Shown piece after piece: positions 38,534 through 47,490 of a stretch of 64,000 nucleotides of DNA. A program made the position numbers and the translations under genes. The stretch is from contig CAYQUX010000009.1 of the NCBI GenBank assembly GCA_964420995.1, positions 1 to 64,000 of the forward strand. The letters are read 5' to 3'. Below the pieces are notes generated by a model. It was not told where the DNA came from. It worked only from the letters and a program-made list of their open reading frames with translations, and did not search any database. How positions within the stretch are numbered: position 1 is the first letter of the stretch; each line of letters starts with the position of its first letter. The DNA is from Leptolinea sp964420995 (GTDB lineage Bacteria > Chloroflexota > Anaerolineae > Anaerolineales > Anaerolineaceae).

Positions 38534-38839
38534 ATGACACTCATGAATATTCCAGGAATTCGTTCTTCCCTACCATCGCAGATAAATTCCATAAGCAAAA
38601 CTCCCCAGCAGGATACCCTCAAGGAAGTCGGCAAGACATTTGACAGCCTGCTGCAGGATTTAAACACGACCCAGAAAACCAGCGACGACCTGATGACCAA
38701 ACTGGCCGCAGGCGAAGATGTGGATATTCACCAGGTGATGATTGCTGCTGATCAGGCGGACATCAGTTTCAAGATCGCCATCGGCATTCGCGACAAACTG
38801 GTGGATGCTTACAAAGAAATTTCCCGCATGAACGTCTAG
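38534..38839 (+). CDS. fliE: Hook-basal body adaptor FliE
   Basis: 101 aa. The C-terminal half is the FliE signature: SFDSLLQDLN-type helix, LAAGEDVDIHQVMIAADQADISFKIAIGIRDKLVDAYKEISRM. It joins the MS ring to the rod. CAGGAGATG precedes the ATG. Confidence 0.94.
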   Translation: MTLMNIPGIRSSLPSQINSISKTPQQDTLKEVGKTFDSLLQDLNTTQKTSDDLMTKLAAGEDVDIHQVMIAADQADISFKIAIGIRDKLVDAYKEISRMNV

Positions 38840-38878
38840 GTTTTTAGCACGAATTAGATTACTCAAGGATTACTGCAT

Positions 38879-40537
38879 ATGCTCGCGAAAATTACTACCC
38901 AGGCTACCGACTTTTGGGAAAAACAAAAACCAACCCAACGGGTGATTCTGATCGCCGTTGTTGTCTTTACACTGGTCATGGTTCCGGTTTTGATCACCTG
39001 GGCAACCCAGCCGACCTATAGCGTGGCGTTCAGCGGACTTGAAGAGGCAGATGCCGGTTCTATTGTCCAGCAGCTGCAAACCTCAGGGATTGACTACAAG
39101 TTGCAGGGAACGACCATCCTGGTTCAATCCGACAAGGTCTATGATGTGCGTCTGCAAATGGCCAACGCCGGCCTTCCGAAAGGTGGGAGTTCGGGCTATG
39201 AATTATTAACCCAGAACACACTCGGCATGACCGAATTCACCCAGAGGGTTACCTACCAACGGGCGGTCGAAGGCGAACTGGAACGCACCATCAGCAGCCT
39301 TGACGCGGTGCAGGGCGTGCGTGTTCACATCGTGCAGCCCGAAAAGGCGTTATTGTCTGATGACCAGGCGCCAACGACGGCTTCCATCACCATTCAGGAA
39401 CGCGGCGGCCGCAAGCTGGATGCCGGACAGATCAGGGCGATTACATACCTGACAGCCAATGCCGTTGAAGGCTTGTCCCCTGAAAGCGTGGTGGTTGTAA
39501 ACACGGATGGAGATGTGCTCGCTTCCGGTACCAGTGATGGCAGTTCGGGAGCTATTTCCCAGGTGGATAGCCGCAGGGCGGCTGAACTTGCCGCGGCGAG
39601 TGATGTGCAGAAAAAAGTCAAAACCCTGCTGGATACGGCCCTGGGTCCCAATAAATCTGTGGTGCAGGCTTCCGTTCGACTGGACTGGAGCGATAAAGAG
39701 ATCACCACCACCACATTTGAACCCACCCCGAATGCCATTCGCAGCTCGCAGAAAATTACCGAGAGCTACACGCTTGACAGCGAAGCCACCGGCGGCGTGA
39801 CCGGAGCAACGGCCAACCTGCCCACACCGGTAGCCGGAGCCACCACAACCACCGGCTCACCCACGCTTTATGAACGGGCTGAAGAAACCTTAAACTATGA
39901 GGTTGCCCAGACCGAAAACCATCAGATTATTCGCCCGGGAATGGTGGACAACATCAGCCTGTCGGTGCTTGTGGATGGCATCAGCGATCAACAACAATTA
40001 CAGACCCTGCAGACCGCCATTTCCGCGGCAGCGGGGATCGACCAGGATCGCGGTGACCAGCTTTCTGTGCAGACCCTGACCTTTGACAAGACATTCCAGG
40101 AGGAACAGGCTGAAGATCTGGCAGCGGCAGACCGCACACAACTGATCACACTGATTGTCGAAATTGTTGGCGGAATCCTGCTATTGGCCGCACTCTTCTG
40201 GTACATCAGCCGGCTGTTGAAAAATCTCCGCGTGGCGTCCATTGACGTCTGGGAGCCGGTGCTCAAACCGGTGGCTGAACTGGGAGGTCCCTCGGGGATG
40301 CCCGGAGCCGGGTTTGAATTGTCATCGGCAGCGGGAGAACAAATGGGCGGATTATCCGCGGCAGCGGTAAAGAGCAGCAACCTGCTGCAGGAAGCCTCAG
40401 CCCGCATTTCTCCCAAAGTGACCAGCGCGGAAGAGCAGAAGATGCAGACGTTGATCGCCCGTCTGGCGGAGGACAACCCGGCCAGCGTGGCAGACGTGAT
40501 CCAGATGTGGTTAAACCAGGACAAGAAGAATGGCTGA
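38879..40537 (+). CDS. fliF: MS-ring protein FliF
   Basis: 552 aa. Transmembrane helix 1 at about 20-43, periplasmic ring-building domains (YSVAFSGLEEADAGSIVQQL, GLPKGGSSGYELL, MTEFTQRVTYQRAVEGELERTI, VRVHIVQPEKALL), a Thr/Gly-rich stretch near 300-330 and transmembrane helix 2 at about 420-442, then a cytoplasmic tail that binds FliG. It is the base on which the motor is built. Its stop overlaps fliG by 8 nt. Confidence 0.96.
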   Translation: MLAKITTQATDFWEKQKPTQRVILIAVVVFTLVMVPVLITWATQPTYSVAFSGLEEADAGSIVQQLQTSGIDYKLQGTTILVQSDKVYDVRLQMANAGLPKGGSSGYELLTQNTLGMTEFTQRVTYQRAVEGELERTISSLDAVQGVRVHIVQPEKALLSDDQAPTTASITIQERGGRKLDAGQIRAITYLTANAVEGLSPESVVVVNTDGDVLASGTSDGSSGAISQVDSRRAAELAAASDVQKKVKTLLDTALGPNKSVVQASVRLDWSDKEITTTTFEPTPNAIRSSQKITESYTLDSEATGGVTGATANLPTPVAGATTTTGSPTLYERAEETLNYEVAQTENHQIIRPGMVDNISLSVLVDGISDQQQLQTLQTAISAAAGIDQDRGDQLSVQTLTFDKTFQEEQAEDLAAADRTQLITLIVEIVGGILLLAALFWYISRLLKNLRVASIDVWEPVLKPVAELGGPSGMPGAGFELSSAAGEQMGGLSAAAVKSSNLLQEASARISPKVTSAEEQKMQTLIARLAEDNPASVADVIQMWLNQDKKNG

Positions 40538-41555
40538 TCAGGGGCAATCCATCACAGGTCTCGAGAAGGCAACCGCGTTGTTGCTTTCTCTGGGTGTTGA
40601 ATCATCTTCCCGTGTACTCCAATACCTGGGGGAAGCGGAAATGGAGCGTCTCCTGCTGACCATCAGCGAGAGCGGCTCCATCCCGGGTGAGGTGCGCCAG
40701 GCTGCGTTGGAAGAAGCGTATGCGCTGGGCATTTCCGGAGTAGATCTGGTCGGCGGTGGAACCGAATACACCCGTCAATTGCTGGCCCGGGCTGTTGGAC
40801 CGCGCCGCGGCGCGGAAATTCTGGAAAGAATCTCCGCCCGCCAGCAGATTTCATCCTTTGAAATGCTGCGAAACGCGGATACCAGTCAGGTGGCTGTTAT
40901 GCTGCAGGATGAACACCCGCAGACCATTGCCCTGGTTCTCTCCTACCTGGAAGCCAAGCTGGCGGCAGACATTCTGACGAACCTGCCAACTGATTTGCAG
41001 ATTGAGGTCACGCTGCGCCTGGCCCGAATGGACAGGGTTTCCCCGCAGGTTGTCCAGGTTGTTGAGCGCAATCTCAAGCAAAAATTATCTGGCGTTCTGT
41101 CTGCCGCCGATTTTCGCGCCACAGGTGGTGTGAATTTCCTGGTCAAAATGATGAACCAGGTGGATCGCGACGTGCAGAAACGCATCTTTGAAGCCATGGA
41201 ACCCACCGACCCCAAGCTGGTCGAAGAAATTCGCGCGTCATTGTTCACCTTTGATGACCTGGCGAAGATGGATGACCGCACCATGCAGCGCATTACGCGT
41301 GAGGTTAACAAGAATGAACTGGCGCTGGCATTGAAAGGCGCACCGGAGAAACTGCGTGAACTTGTGTACCGGAACCTGTCGGAACGGGCCAGAGAAAGCC
41401 TGAAAGAAGAAATCGAAATCCTCGGACCTCAACTGGCAAAAGATGTTTACGCCGCGCAGAGGAAGATCATCGAACTTGTTCGTGCCCTGGAAGAAGCCGG
41501 AGAAATTGTGATTGTTGGCTCCGGTGGAGGATCAGGTGATGCCGTCATCGTCTAA
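40530..41555 (+). CDS. fliG: Motor switch protein FliG
   Basis: 341 aa. N-terminal FliF-binding domain (GLEKATALLLSLG), middle domain with the EHPQTIALVLSYL motif, GGVNFLVKMMNQVDRDVQKRIFE, and the C-terminal torque domain DDLAKMDDRTMQRITREVNKNELALALKGAPEKL, retaining the charged residues that face MotA. The C-terminus ends with Gly/Ser-rich residues. It overlaps fliH by 17 nt. Confidence 0.96.
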   Translation: MADQGQSITGLEKATALLLSLGVESSSRVLQYLGEAEMERLLLTISESGSIPGEVRQAALEEAYALGISGVDLVGGGTEYTRQLLARAVGPRRGAEILERISARQQISSFEMLRNADTSQVAVMLQDEHPQTIALVLSYLEAKLAADILTNLPTDLQIEVTLRLARMDRVSPQVVQVVERNLKQKLSGVLSAADFRATGGVNFLVKMMNQVDRDVQKRIFEAMEPTDPKLVEEIRASLFTFDDLAKMDDRTMQRITREVNKNELALALKGAPEKLRELVYRNLSERARESLKEEIEILGPQLAKDVYAAQRKIIELVRALEEAGEIVIVGSGGGSGDAVIV

Positions 41556-42477
41556 GATACTAAAAAACCAGCAGGCAGTTCCGCTGGCACAATTCCATGT
41601 GACGGAATTGAACAATGCCCCTGCTGAACATCAAGAACCATCAACGGCCAAATCACCTGAAGAACCTGTGGAAGGATCGGATGATATGGTTATTCAAACC
41701 ACAGTTGATCGCGAGGCGGTAGCCGGCATTTTTGCACATGTAAACAGCACAGATGCCCATTCACCTGTAGTTCGCGATGTAAACAAAAGGGATGTGATCC
41801 AGACCTGGTCGGTTTCGGAATTTATTCGTGAAAACCCGATAAAAGTGGAAAAAAACATTCCGGCTGCCAGGGTGGAGGATCATTCCCATCTCATGGTGGA
41901 AGCGCAGAGCAAGGCGGACGAGATCATCGCTGAAGCGAATAATACGGCTGCCTCGCTGTTGGCCGAAACCCGGGTTGAAGCGGAAAGCCTCAAACAAAAA
42001 GCCTTCATGGAAGGGATGACCGCCGCGAAAAATGAAGTAGCCGAAACCATGCACACTGTAGAGCGGATACTCCAGGAAACCCAGCTCTGGCAGGAACAGG
42101 TGATGCACCAGAGTCAGAGCCGTATGATGGAAATGCTTTTATCCATCGGGAAAAAATTATTCGGGCATGGATTTGAATTGCCCGCGGAACAGATCGATCA
42201 TGTAGTGAGCCGGGCAATTAATGAAGCCAGCCGGTTGGGGAACTTGCGAATTTATCTTAACCCCGAGGACGCCAAATTACTGGTCAACCTCTGGCAGGAA
42301 TCTGAAATCACCTTGAACGGCCAGCAGATACAGATCGTCTCAAGCCAGAACATTTCACGCGGCGGTTGTTTTATTGACGGCCAGTTCGGGGTGGTGGACG
42401 GCCGCGTGGAAGAACAGATGGATCAGATTTCCTCTACCATCAAGTCAGCGGAGATCAATCTGGAGGTTGAAGAGTGA
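41539..42477 (+). CDS. fliH: Export ATPase regulator FliH
   Basis: 312 aa from the ATG at 41539 (GGAGG about 11 nt upstream; an earlier ATG at 41512 lies deeper in fliG). The N-terminal 110 residues are disordered. The middle is a long Ala/Glu-rich coiled coil (AQSKADEIIAEANNTAASLLAETRVEAESL). The C-terminal V-type ATPase E-subunit-like domain has IYLNPEDAKLLVNL, SRGGCFIDGQFGVVDGRVEEQM. It links FliI to FliN. Its stop overlaps fliI (ATGA). Confidence 0.9.
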   Translation: MPSSSKILKNQQAVPLAQFHVTELNNAPAEHQEPSTAKSPEEPVEGSDDMVIQTTVDREAVAGIFAHVNSTDAHSPVVRDVNKRDVIQTWSVSEFIRENPIKVEKNIPAARVEDHSHLMVEAQSKADEIIAEANNTAASLLAETRVEAESLKQKAFMEGMTAAKNEVAETMHTVERILQETQLWQEQVMHQSQSRMMEMLLSIGKKLFGHGFELPAEQIDHVVSRAINEASRLGNLRIYLNPEDAKLLVNLWQESEITLNGQQIQIVSSQNISRGGCFIDGQFGVVDGRVEEQMDQISSTIKSAEINLEVEE

Positions 42478-43814
42478 AACAGGTTTTACCGGTTGACCTG
42501 TCTCCCTTTGAACGCTCGCTGGAAAGCTGCAATTCCCTGCGAGTGTCCGGCCGTGTGGTTCAGGTTATTGGTTTGACAATTGAAGCCGTTGGTCTGGATT
42601 GCCAGATCGGTGAAGTCTGTGAAATTCGCGCCCGCACCGGAGAGAAGATCCTCTCCGAGGTGGTGGGTTTTCGCAACAGTACAACCCTGCTCATGCCGCT
42701 CGGGAATATGGAAGGTATCCAGCCGGATAGTTCCATATACCCCCAGAGAACCGTTCTGCGGGCGCCGGTTGGACGCCAGTTGCTGGGGCGGGTGGTGGAT
42801 GGACTGGGCGAGCCCATTGACGGTAATGGCCCGCTGGGAGAGGTCGAAACCAGACCGATCAATAATGCCGCTCCCCATCCCATGGAACGGCAGATCATCA
42901 CTGAACCCCTTGTGACCGGGGTGCGGGCGATCGACGGTTTTCTCACCTGCGGTAAGGGCCAACGTATGGGTATTTTCGCCGGTTCCGGCGTGGGAAAAAG
43001 CACACTGATGGGTTCCATCGCGCGCAGTTCGCGTTCTGATGTGTCCGTCATCGCTTTGATCGGTGAACGCGGCCGGGAAGTGCGTGATTTTGTGGAAGGC
43101 GACCTGGGCAAGGAAGGTCTGGAGCGATCCGTGGTGGTTGTCTCCACATCCGACAAACCGGCCCTGATGCGCCTGAAAGCCGCCTATGTAGCCATGACCA
43201 TCGCAGAAAATTTCCGTGACCAGGGAATGGATGTGACCTTCCTGATGGATTCGGTCACCCGTTTCGCCATGGCACAACGTGAAGTTGGGCTGGCCATTGG
43301 TGAGCCTCCCGCCAGCCGCGGGTACACGCCCTCCGTGTTCGCCCTTTTACCCAAACTACTGGAACGGGCAGGAACAGGTCAGTGCGGTTCCATCACCGGC
43401 TACTTCACCGTGTTGGTGGAAGGTGATGACTTCAATGAACCAATCTGCGATGCGGTGCGCTCCATTCTGGACGGGCACATTATCCTCAGCCGTCAGCTGG
43501 CAACCCGCAACCATTACCCGGCTATTGATGTGTTGGGAAGTATTTCCAGGGTCATGCCGCATATTACCAGCCGCGAGCATCGTTCCTGGGCAGCCAAAGC
43601 CCGCAAGCTGCTGGCAACCTATGAAAAAGCCCGCGATCTTATCAATATTGGCGCCTATGTCTCAGGGAGTGACCCGGAAGTGGATGAAGCCATAACAGCC
43701 ATGCCCATCATTGACTCATTCCTCCTGCAGGGCAAGGAATTTTCTGATTTTTCAGAAACCATATCAAAACTGGAAGGTATCGGGGGAGAAATAGGAGTGG
43801 AGCATGCCGCCTAA
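42474..43814 (+). CDS. fliI: Flagellum-specific ATPase FliI
   Basis: 446 aa. Walker A AGSGVGKST, then ALIGERGREVRDFV, Walker B VTFLMDSVTRFAMAQREVGL, and the FliI-specific EPPASRGYTPSVFALLPKLLERAG. It energises protein export with FliH and FliJ. A 4-nt overlap with fliH and an 11-nt overlap with fliJ make the three genes translationally coupled. Confidence 0.97.
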   Translation: MKQVLPVDLSPFERSLESCNSLRVSGRVVQVIGLTIEAVGLDCQIGEVCEIRARTGEKILSEVVGFRNSTTLLMPLGNMEGIQPDSSIYPQRTVLRAPVGRQLLGRVVDGLGEPIDGNGPLGEVETRPINNAAPHPMERQIITEPLVTGVRAIDGFLTCGKGQRMGIFAGSGVGKSTLMGSIARSSRSDVSVIALIGERGREVRDFVEGDLGKEGLERSVVVVSTSDKPALMRLKAAYVAMTIAENFRDQGMDVTFLMDSVTRFAMAQREVGLAIGEPPASRGYTPSVFALLPKLLERAGTGQCGSITGYFTVLVEGDDFNEPICDAVRSILDGHIILSRQLATRNHYPAIDVLGSISRVMPHITSREHRSWAAKARKLLATYEKARDLINIGAYVSGSDPEVDEAITAMPIIDSFLLQGKEFSDFSETISKLEGIGGEIGVEHAA

Positions 43815-44292
43815 ATTCTCTCTGCAAAATGTGTTGGATTACCGGCACAGCAAAGTGGAAAAGTTGGAAGTCCTTTTTGGCCGACTGCAAAATCAACTGC
43901 TAAAGGCACAGGAACAACTTGAATCTATGCATCAGGAACAGCAAAAGCTGTTGGATGAACTTGGGTCGTTTCAAAACGGTGACCTGAACCTTCAGAAGAT
44001 ACTGCAGGCGCGCACTTTTTTGAAACGGTTGCAGAAAAGCATGGACAGGCAAAAGAGCGAGATCGATCAGCTAAAAATTGAGGTCGAGAACGCGCGCCTG
44101 TCACTGGTGCAGGCCAAACAGGATGAAGCCGCCCTGCAGAAACTGAGCCAGAAAGAAATGCAAACCTATATCGAGCGGGACAACTCCCGCGAGAAACAAC
44201 AACAGGACGATATTTACATCAGCCAGGCGCACGCGGCGAATGAAAAGAAAATGCGTGAAAGGATGCCCGCCAATGTTCGGTATGTCTTCTAG
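43804..44292 (+). CDS. fliJ: Flagellar export protein FliJ
   Basis: 162 aa, almost entirely coiled coil (LQNVLDYRHSKVEKLEVLF at the start, then long heptads rich in Gln, Glu and Lys). It is the stalk that couples FliI to FlhA. It starts inside fliI and ends inside the transglycosylase gene, so all four overlap. Confidence 0.9.
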   Translation: MPPKFSLQNVLDYRHSKVEKLEVLFGRLQNQLLKAQEQLESMHQEQQKLLDELGSFQNGDLNLQKILQARTFLKRLQKSMDRQKSEIDQLKIEVENARLSLVQAKQDEAALQKLSQKEMQTYIERDNSREKQQQDDIYISQAHAANEKKMRERMPANVRYVF

Positions 44293-44815
44293 CACAAGTT
44301 CAGAAGTTCAAATGGTCATGATGCAGGCTTTGATAAAACTACTGGAGAAGGCTCTTTCCTCCAGTGGATCAGATAGCGATCTGGCTGAACTTCTGGGAAA
44401 TTCCGGCGGTAAGAATTCGACCAGTTCCTCAGGGACAGGCAGCTTTGAATCACTCATCCAATCGGCAAGCCAGAAGTACGATGTGGATGCCGACCTGGTA
44501 AAGGCAGTGATCCAGAATGAATCGAATTATGAAGCCGACGCTGTTTCATCAGCCGGCGCGCTGGGATTGATGCAATTAATGCCCGCCACGGCCGAGAGCC
44601 TGGGCGTTGAAGATCCGCTTGATCCGGCGCAGAACATTGAAGGCGGCGTCAAATTACTGCGCGAACTCTTGAATCAATTCGGTGGAAACCTTACCAATAC
44701 TCTGGCTGCCTACAATGCCGGAGCGGGAGCCGTTATGCAATACGGCGGAATTCCACCCTATCAGGAAACCCAGACGTATGTCAAACGTGTTCTTTCGACG
44801 TACGGCAAGGGGTAG
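44273..44815 (+). CDS. Lytic transglycosylase (SLT domain), rod-penetration enzyme
   Basis: 180 aa from the ATG at 44273 (AAAGGA upstream; an earlier ATG at 44240 lies in fliJ). The N-terminal 65 residues are Ser/Gly-rich and lack a classical signal peptide, so export by the flagellar apparatus is possible. The SLT domain (about 70-178) has VIQNESNYEADAVSSAGALGLMQLMP with the catalytic Glu, and LAAYNAGAGAV. It cuts peptidoglycan to let the rod pass; it replaces the FlgJ muramidase function of Gram-negative systems. Confidence 0.88.
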   Translation: MFGMSSSTSSEVQMVMMQALIKLLEKALSSSGSDSDLAELLGNSGGKNSTSSSGTGSFESLIQSASQKYDVDADLVKAVIQNESNYEADAVSSAGALGLMQLMPATAESLGVEDPLDPAQNIEGGVKLLRELLNQFGGNLTNTLAAYNAGAGAVMQYGGIPPYQETQTYVKRVLSTYGKG

Positions 44816-44830
44816 AAAGGACGGTGACCG

Positions 44831-45232
44831 ATGACAGATCCTGTGTACGGCGATAAAGCCCTTAATATTGCCAGCAAAGCCATGGACGGGCTTTCCTACC
44901 GGCGGAATGTGATCAGTCAAAATGTGGCCAATGTGGATACACCGGGGTATCACGCCCTTGAGTTGAATTTTGAAAGCGCGTTGCAAAAGTCCATGAGTTC
45001 ATCTCCCAAGCTGACGATGGCACGGACCGATACGCAACACCAGCTTTCGAAGGATGATGCTTCCGGTCCGTATCAGGCAAGACTCCGCACAGGTGGGGCT
45101 GAACGTGTGGATGGAAATAATGTCGATATCGACACGGAGTTGGTGCAAATGTCCGAGACCGGCATCCGGTACAGCGCGCTGACGACGGCCGTTTCGAAAA
45201 AACTCAATCTTCTAAAGGAAATAGCGAGGTGA
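44831..45232 (+). CDS. flgB: Proximal rod protein FlgB
   Basis: 133 aa. The FlgB signature YRRNVISQNVANVDTPGYHALELNFESAL is present, followed by GAERVDGNNVDIDTELVQMSETGIRYSALTTAVSKKL. It forms the base of the rod with FlgC and FlgF. It is separated from flgC by eight genes. The stop is 4 nt before fliK. Confidence 0.95.
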   Translation: MTDPVYGDKALNIASKAMDGLSYRRNVISQNVANVDTPGYHALELNFESALQKSMSSSPKLTMARTDTQHQLSKDDASGPYQARLRTGGAERVDGNNVDIDTELVQMSETGIRYSALTTAVSKKLNLLKEIAR

Positions 45233-45236
45233 GCCT

Positions 45237-46511
45237 ATGATATGTGCAGATGTGCCCACTCTGGCGCGCGCAGCGCCGGAACCAACCACCTCACCGCCCA
45301 AAGCGGTTTATGGTGACGGTGGTGAATCGTTCGATACGTTTCTGCAGAATGTAACAACAGAACGTCCTGCCGGCAAAGACTTTTCAGCGCAAAACCGTTC
45401 CTCGGAACGGAATTCTGTGCGTGAAGAGTCTAGTGCCGACCAGAACAATCCGGCGGATTCAAAACCGGTAAGCGAGAAAACAGTCAAACGGAAATCATCG
45501 AACGAAAAGCATGTGGATCAGAAACCGGTGAAAGACAGGAAAGTGGATGATCCATCCGCGACCGAGGAATCGGGGCAGGCGGAAGCCGTTGATAAAAACG
45601 CGGAAGAAGCCGCGATGGCGGTCTTGATTGCCCAGGCGGCTGCTGTAGTGGCGCCCGTGGTTCAGCAGGCAGAAGCCATCCAGGCCGCCGGTGAAGCGGT
45701 GGAAACCCCTGCAGCCCCTGCCGCTGCTCAAGTTCCTCAAAATGCCCAGACTCCGGTTATCGATCTACCGGAAACCGAACCCCAGCCGTTGCCGGATGAG
45801 CTGAAGCAGGCGCTTCAACAACCGAAAGTAGAAGTCAAAGATTTCCAAAACCTGGTCGATACAGCAGCGCAAAAACTGAATAACCAGGCGGCGGCGGTTG
45901 AGACTTCCGCAAAAGTGGCCGCCACGGCGACCCAGACGGATGAAGCGGTTAAAGTTAAGACAATGAATACGCAAGAACCGGCTGTCAAGGTAGTTGACAT
46001 CAACGCACAACCGGACGATCTGGCAGAAATGACCGCGGCACGCAACACAGCCGGGGTTTATGCCGCGACGAACACGCGGGGCGAAAACCTTGTCCAGCCC
46101 AAAGCCCTGCCAATCATCCAGAAGGTGAGCACGCAGGTGGCTGAAATGGTGCGGGAACAGGGACAGTCGATGCGCTTGCAAATCCATCCTGAGAACCTGG
46201 GAAAGATCGATCTTCGCCTGGTCTCAAACAGCGATGGAATGCGGGTGGTCATGACGGCTGAAGTACCGGCTACCGCCAGACTGCTGGAAACGCACCTGGA
46301 TCAACTGCAGCAATCGTTGAGCCACGCGGGGGTATCCATCAGCGGCATGTCCGTAAACAGCCAGGGCGCGCAGGGACAATCTGCCAACGCGTCGCAAAAC
46401 CAGCCGCAGAACATGGGCCGGTCAGCCACAACGTCGTTCCAGTCCGAGACAGAATCTGCTTCGCCGGTTGTCCTGTCAGTATCCTCATCCGGTTTTGATT
46501 ACCGGGTGTAA
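45237..46511 (+). CDS. fliK: Hook-length control protein FliK
   Basis: 424 aa. The long N-terminal region (about 1-310) is Lys/Glu/Ala/Pro/Gln-rich and poorly structured, as expected for a molecular ruler. The C-terminal Flg_hook domain (about 310-400) has SMRLQIHPENLGKIDLRLVS, MRVVMTAEVPATARLLETHLDQL and GVSISGMSVN. It measures the hook and triggers the FlhB switch. It precedes flgD and flgE as usual. Confidence 0.9.
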   Translation: MICADVPTLARAAPEPTTSPPKAVYGDGGESFDTFLQNVTTERPAGKDFSAQNRSSERNSVREESSADQNNPADSKPVSEKTVKRKSSNEKHVDQKPVKDRKVDDPSATEESGQAEAVDKNAEEAAMAVLIAQAAAVVAPVVQQAEAIQAAGEAVETPAAPAAAQVPQNAQTPVIDLPETEPQPLPDELKQALQQPKVEVKDFQNLVDTAAQKLNNQAAAVETSAKVAATATQTDEAVKVKTMNTQEPAVKVVDINAQPDDLAEMTAARNTAGVYAATNTRGENLVQPKALPIIQKVSTQVAEMVREQGQSMRLQIHPENLGKIDLRLVSNSDGMRVVMTAEVPATARLLETHLDQLQQSLSHAGVSISGMSVNSQGAQGQSANASQNQPQNMGRSATTSFQSETESASPVVLSVSSSGFDYRV

Positions 46512-46522
46512 GCGAGGGAACC

Positions 46523-47008
46523 ATGATCTCAGTTGATAATTATCGCAAGTACACAAGCTCTACAGAAGGCACATCGTCCGCGTCGTCAACAACCGGTACT
46601 TCTTCGACACAGGACACCAGCGAAACGTTTATGAGTCTGCTGCTGGCACAATTGACCAACCAGAATCCACTGGAACCCATGGATGACACAGAAATGGTCG
46701 CGCAGATGCTTTCGATGAACAGTCTGCAGGAACTGCAGAAAATGAGCAAAGCCATATCTGCCCTGTCTGAAAACAACCAGTTCCTCTCGGCCACCGGTCT
46801 CATCGATAAAACGGTCACTTATTTGGACGATGATGACAATGAAATCACCGGCAAGGTGAGCGGCGTGACAACCAGCGATTCCAAGATTTACCTGTCCGTC
46901 GGCGATGCCAGCGTGGAGATTTCAAAGTTGGTTAAAGTTACGACCTCTCAGGAAGAGGCAGAGTCTGATACCGAAACAGAATCCACCAGCGAGACTGAAG
47001 CTGCGTAG
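46523..47008 (+). CDS. flgD: Hook-capping protein FlgD
   Basis: 161 aa. The N-terminal signature TFMSLLLAQLTNQNPLEPMDDTEMVAQMLSMNSLQEL is typical of FlgD; the C-terminal half is short and ends in an acidic Glu/Ser/Thr tail. It caps the growing hook and is discarded afterwards. Shorter than Gram-negative FlgD (about 220 aa), with the Ig-like part reduced. Confidence 0.93.
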   Translation: MISVDNYRKYTSSTEGTSSASSTTGTSSTQDTSETFMSLLLAQLTNQNPLEPMDDTEMVAQMLSMNSLQELQKMSKAISALSENNQFLSATGLIDKTVTYLDDDDNEITGKVSGVTTSDSKIYLSVGDASVEISKLVKVTTSQEEAESDTETESTSETEAA

Positions 47009-47017
47009 GAGGATGGC

Positions 47018-47428
47018 ATGACGGATCCGATTCGGGTTAATCCTGTTCAATCGCAAACTACCCAATCCGGCAGTCAGGCAACCAACCGCGCCCAGGCATC
47101 GGGAAGCAGTTTCGCCGATACCCTGGCAAAGGTCGAAGGTCTCCGTTTTTCCAACCATGCCCAAAAGCGGCTGGATGATCGAGCGATCAGCCTGCCGGAA
47201 GATGGCATTCAACGCCTGAATGAGGCGGTGGAAAAGGCCAAAGCCCGCGGCGGCAAAGAATCTCTCATCCTGATGGATGACCTGGCGTTCATCGTCAATG
47301 TCAAGGATCGGGTGGTCGTGACCACCATGGACGCGAAACAGCGCGGCGAGGGTGTCTTCACCCAGATCGACAGCGTTGTATTCGCAGACAAGACCGAAGG
47401 TTCAGCAAAATCGGTCGATAATATTTAG
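47018..47428 (+). CDS. TIGR02530-type flagellar operon protein
   Basis: 136 aa. The C-terminal two thirds match the conserved small protein encoded between flgD and flgE in many Gram-positive flagellar operons: LRFSNHAQKRLDDRAISLP, AVEKAKARGGKESLILMDDLAFIVNVKDRVVVTTMD, then VFTQIDSVVFAD. The function is unknown. AGGAGGAT lies just before the ATG. Confidence 0.88.
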   Translation: MTDPIRVNPVQSQTTQSGSQATNRAQASGSSFADTLAKVEGLRFSNHAQKRLDDRAISLPEDGIQRLNEAVEKAKARGGKESLILMDDLAFIVNVKDRVVVTTMDAKQRGEGVFTQIDSVVFADKTEGSAKSVDNI

Positions 47429-47490
47429 TACCGGGTTTTACAGGCCGGCCCTCTTGGAGGAAGCCTGTAACACAATTTTCGGAGGGTAAA

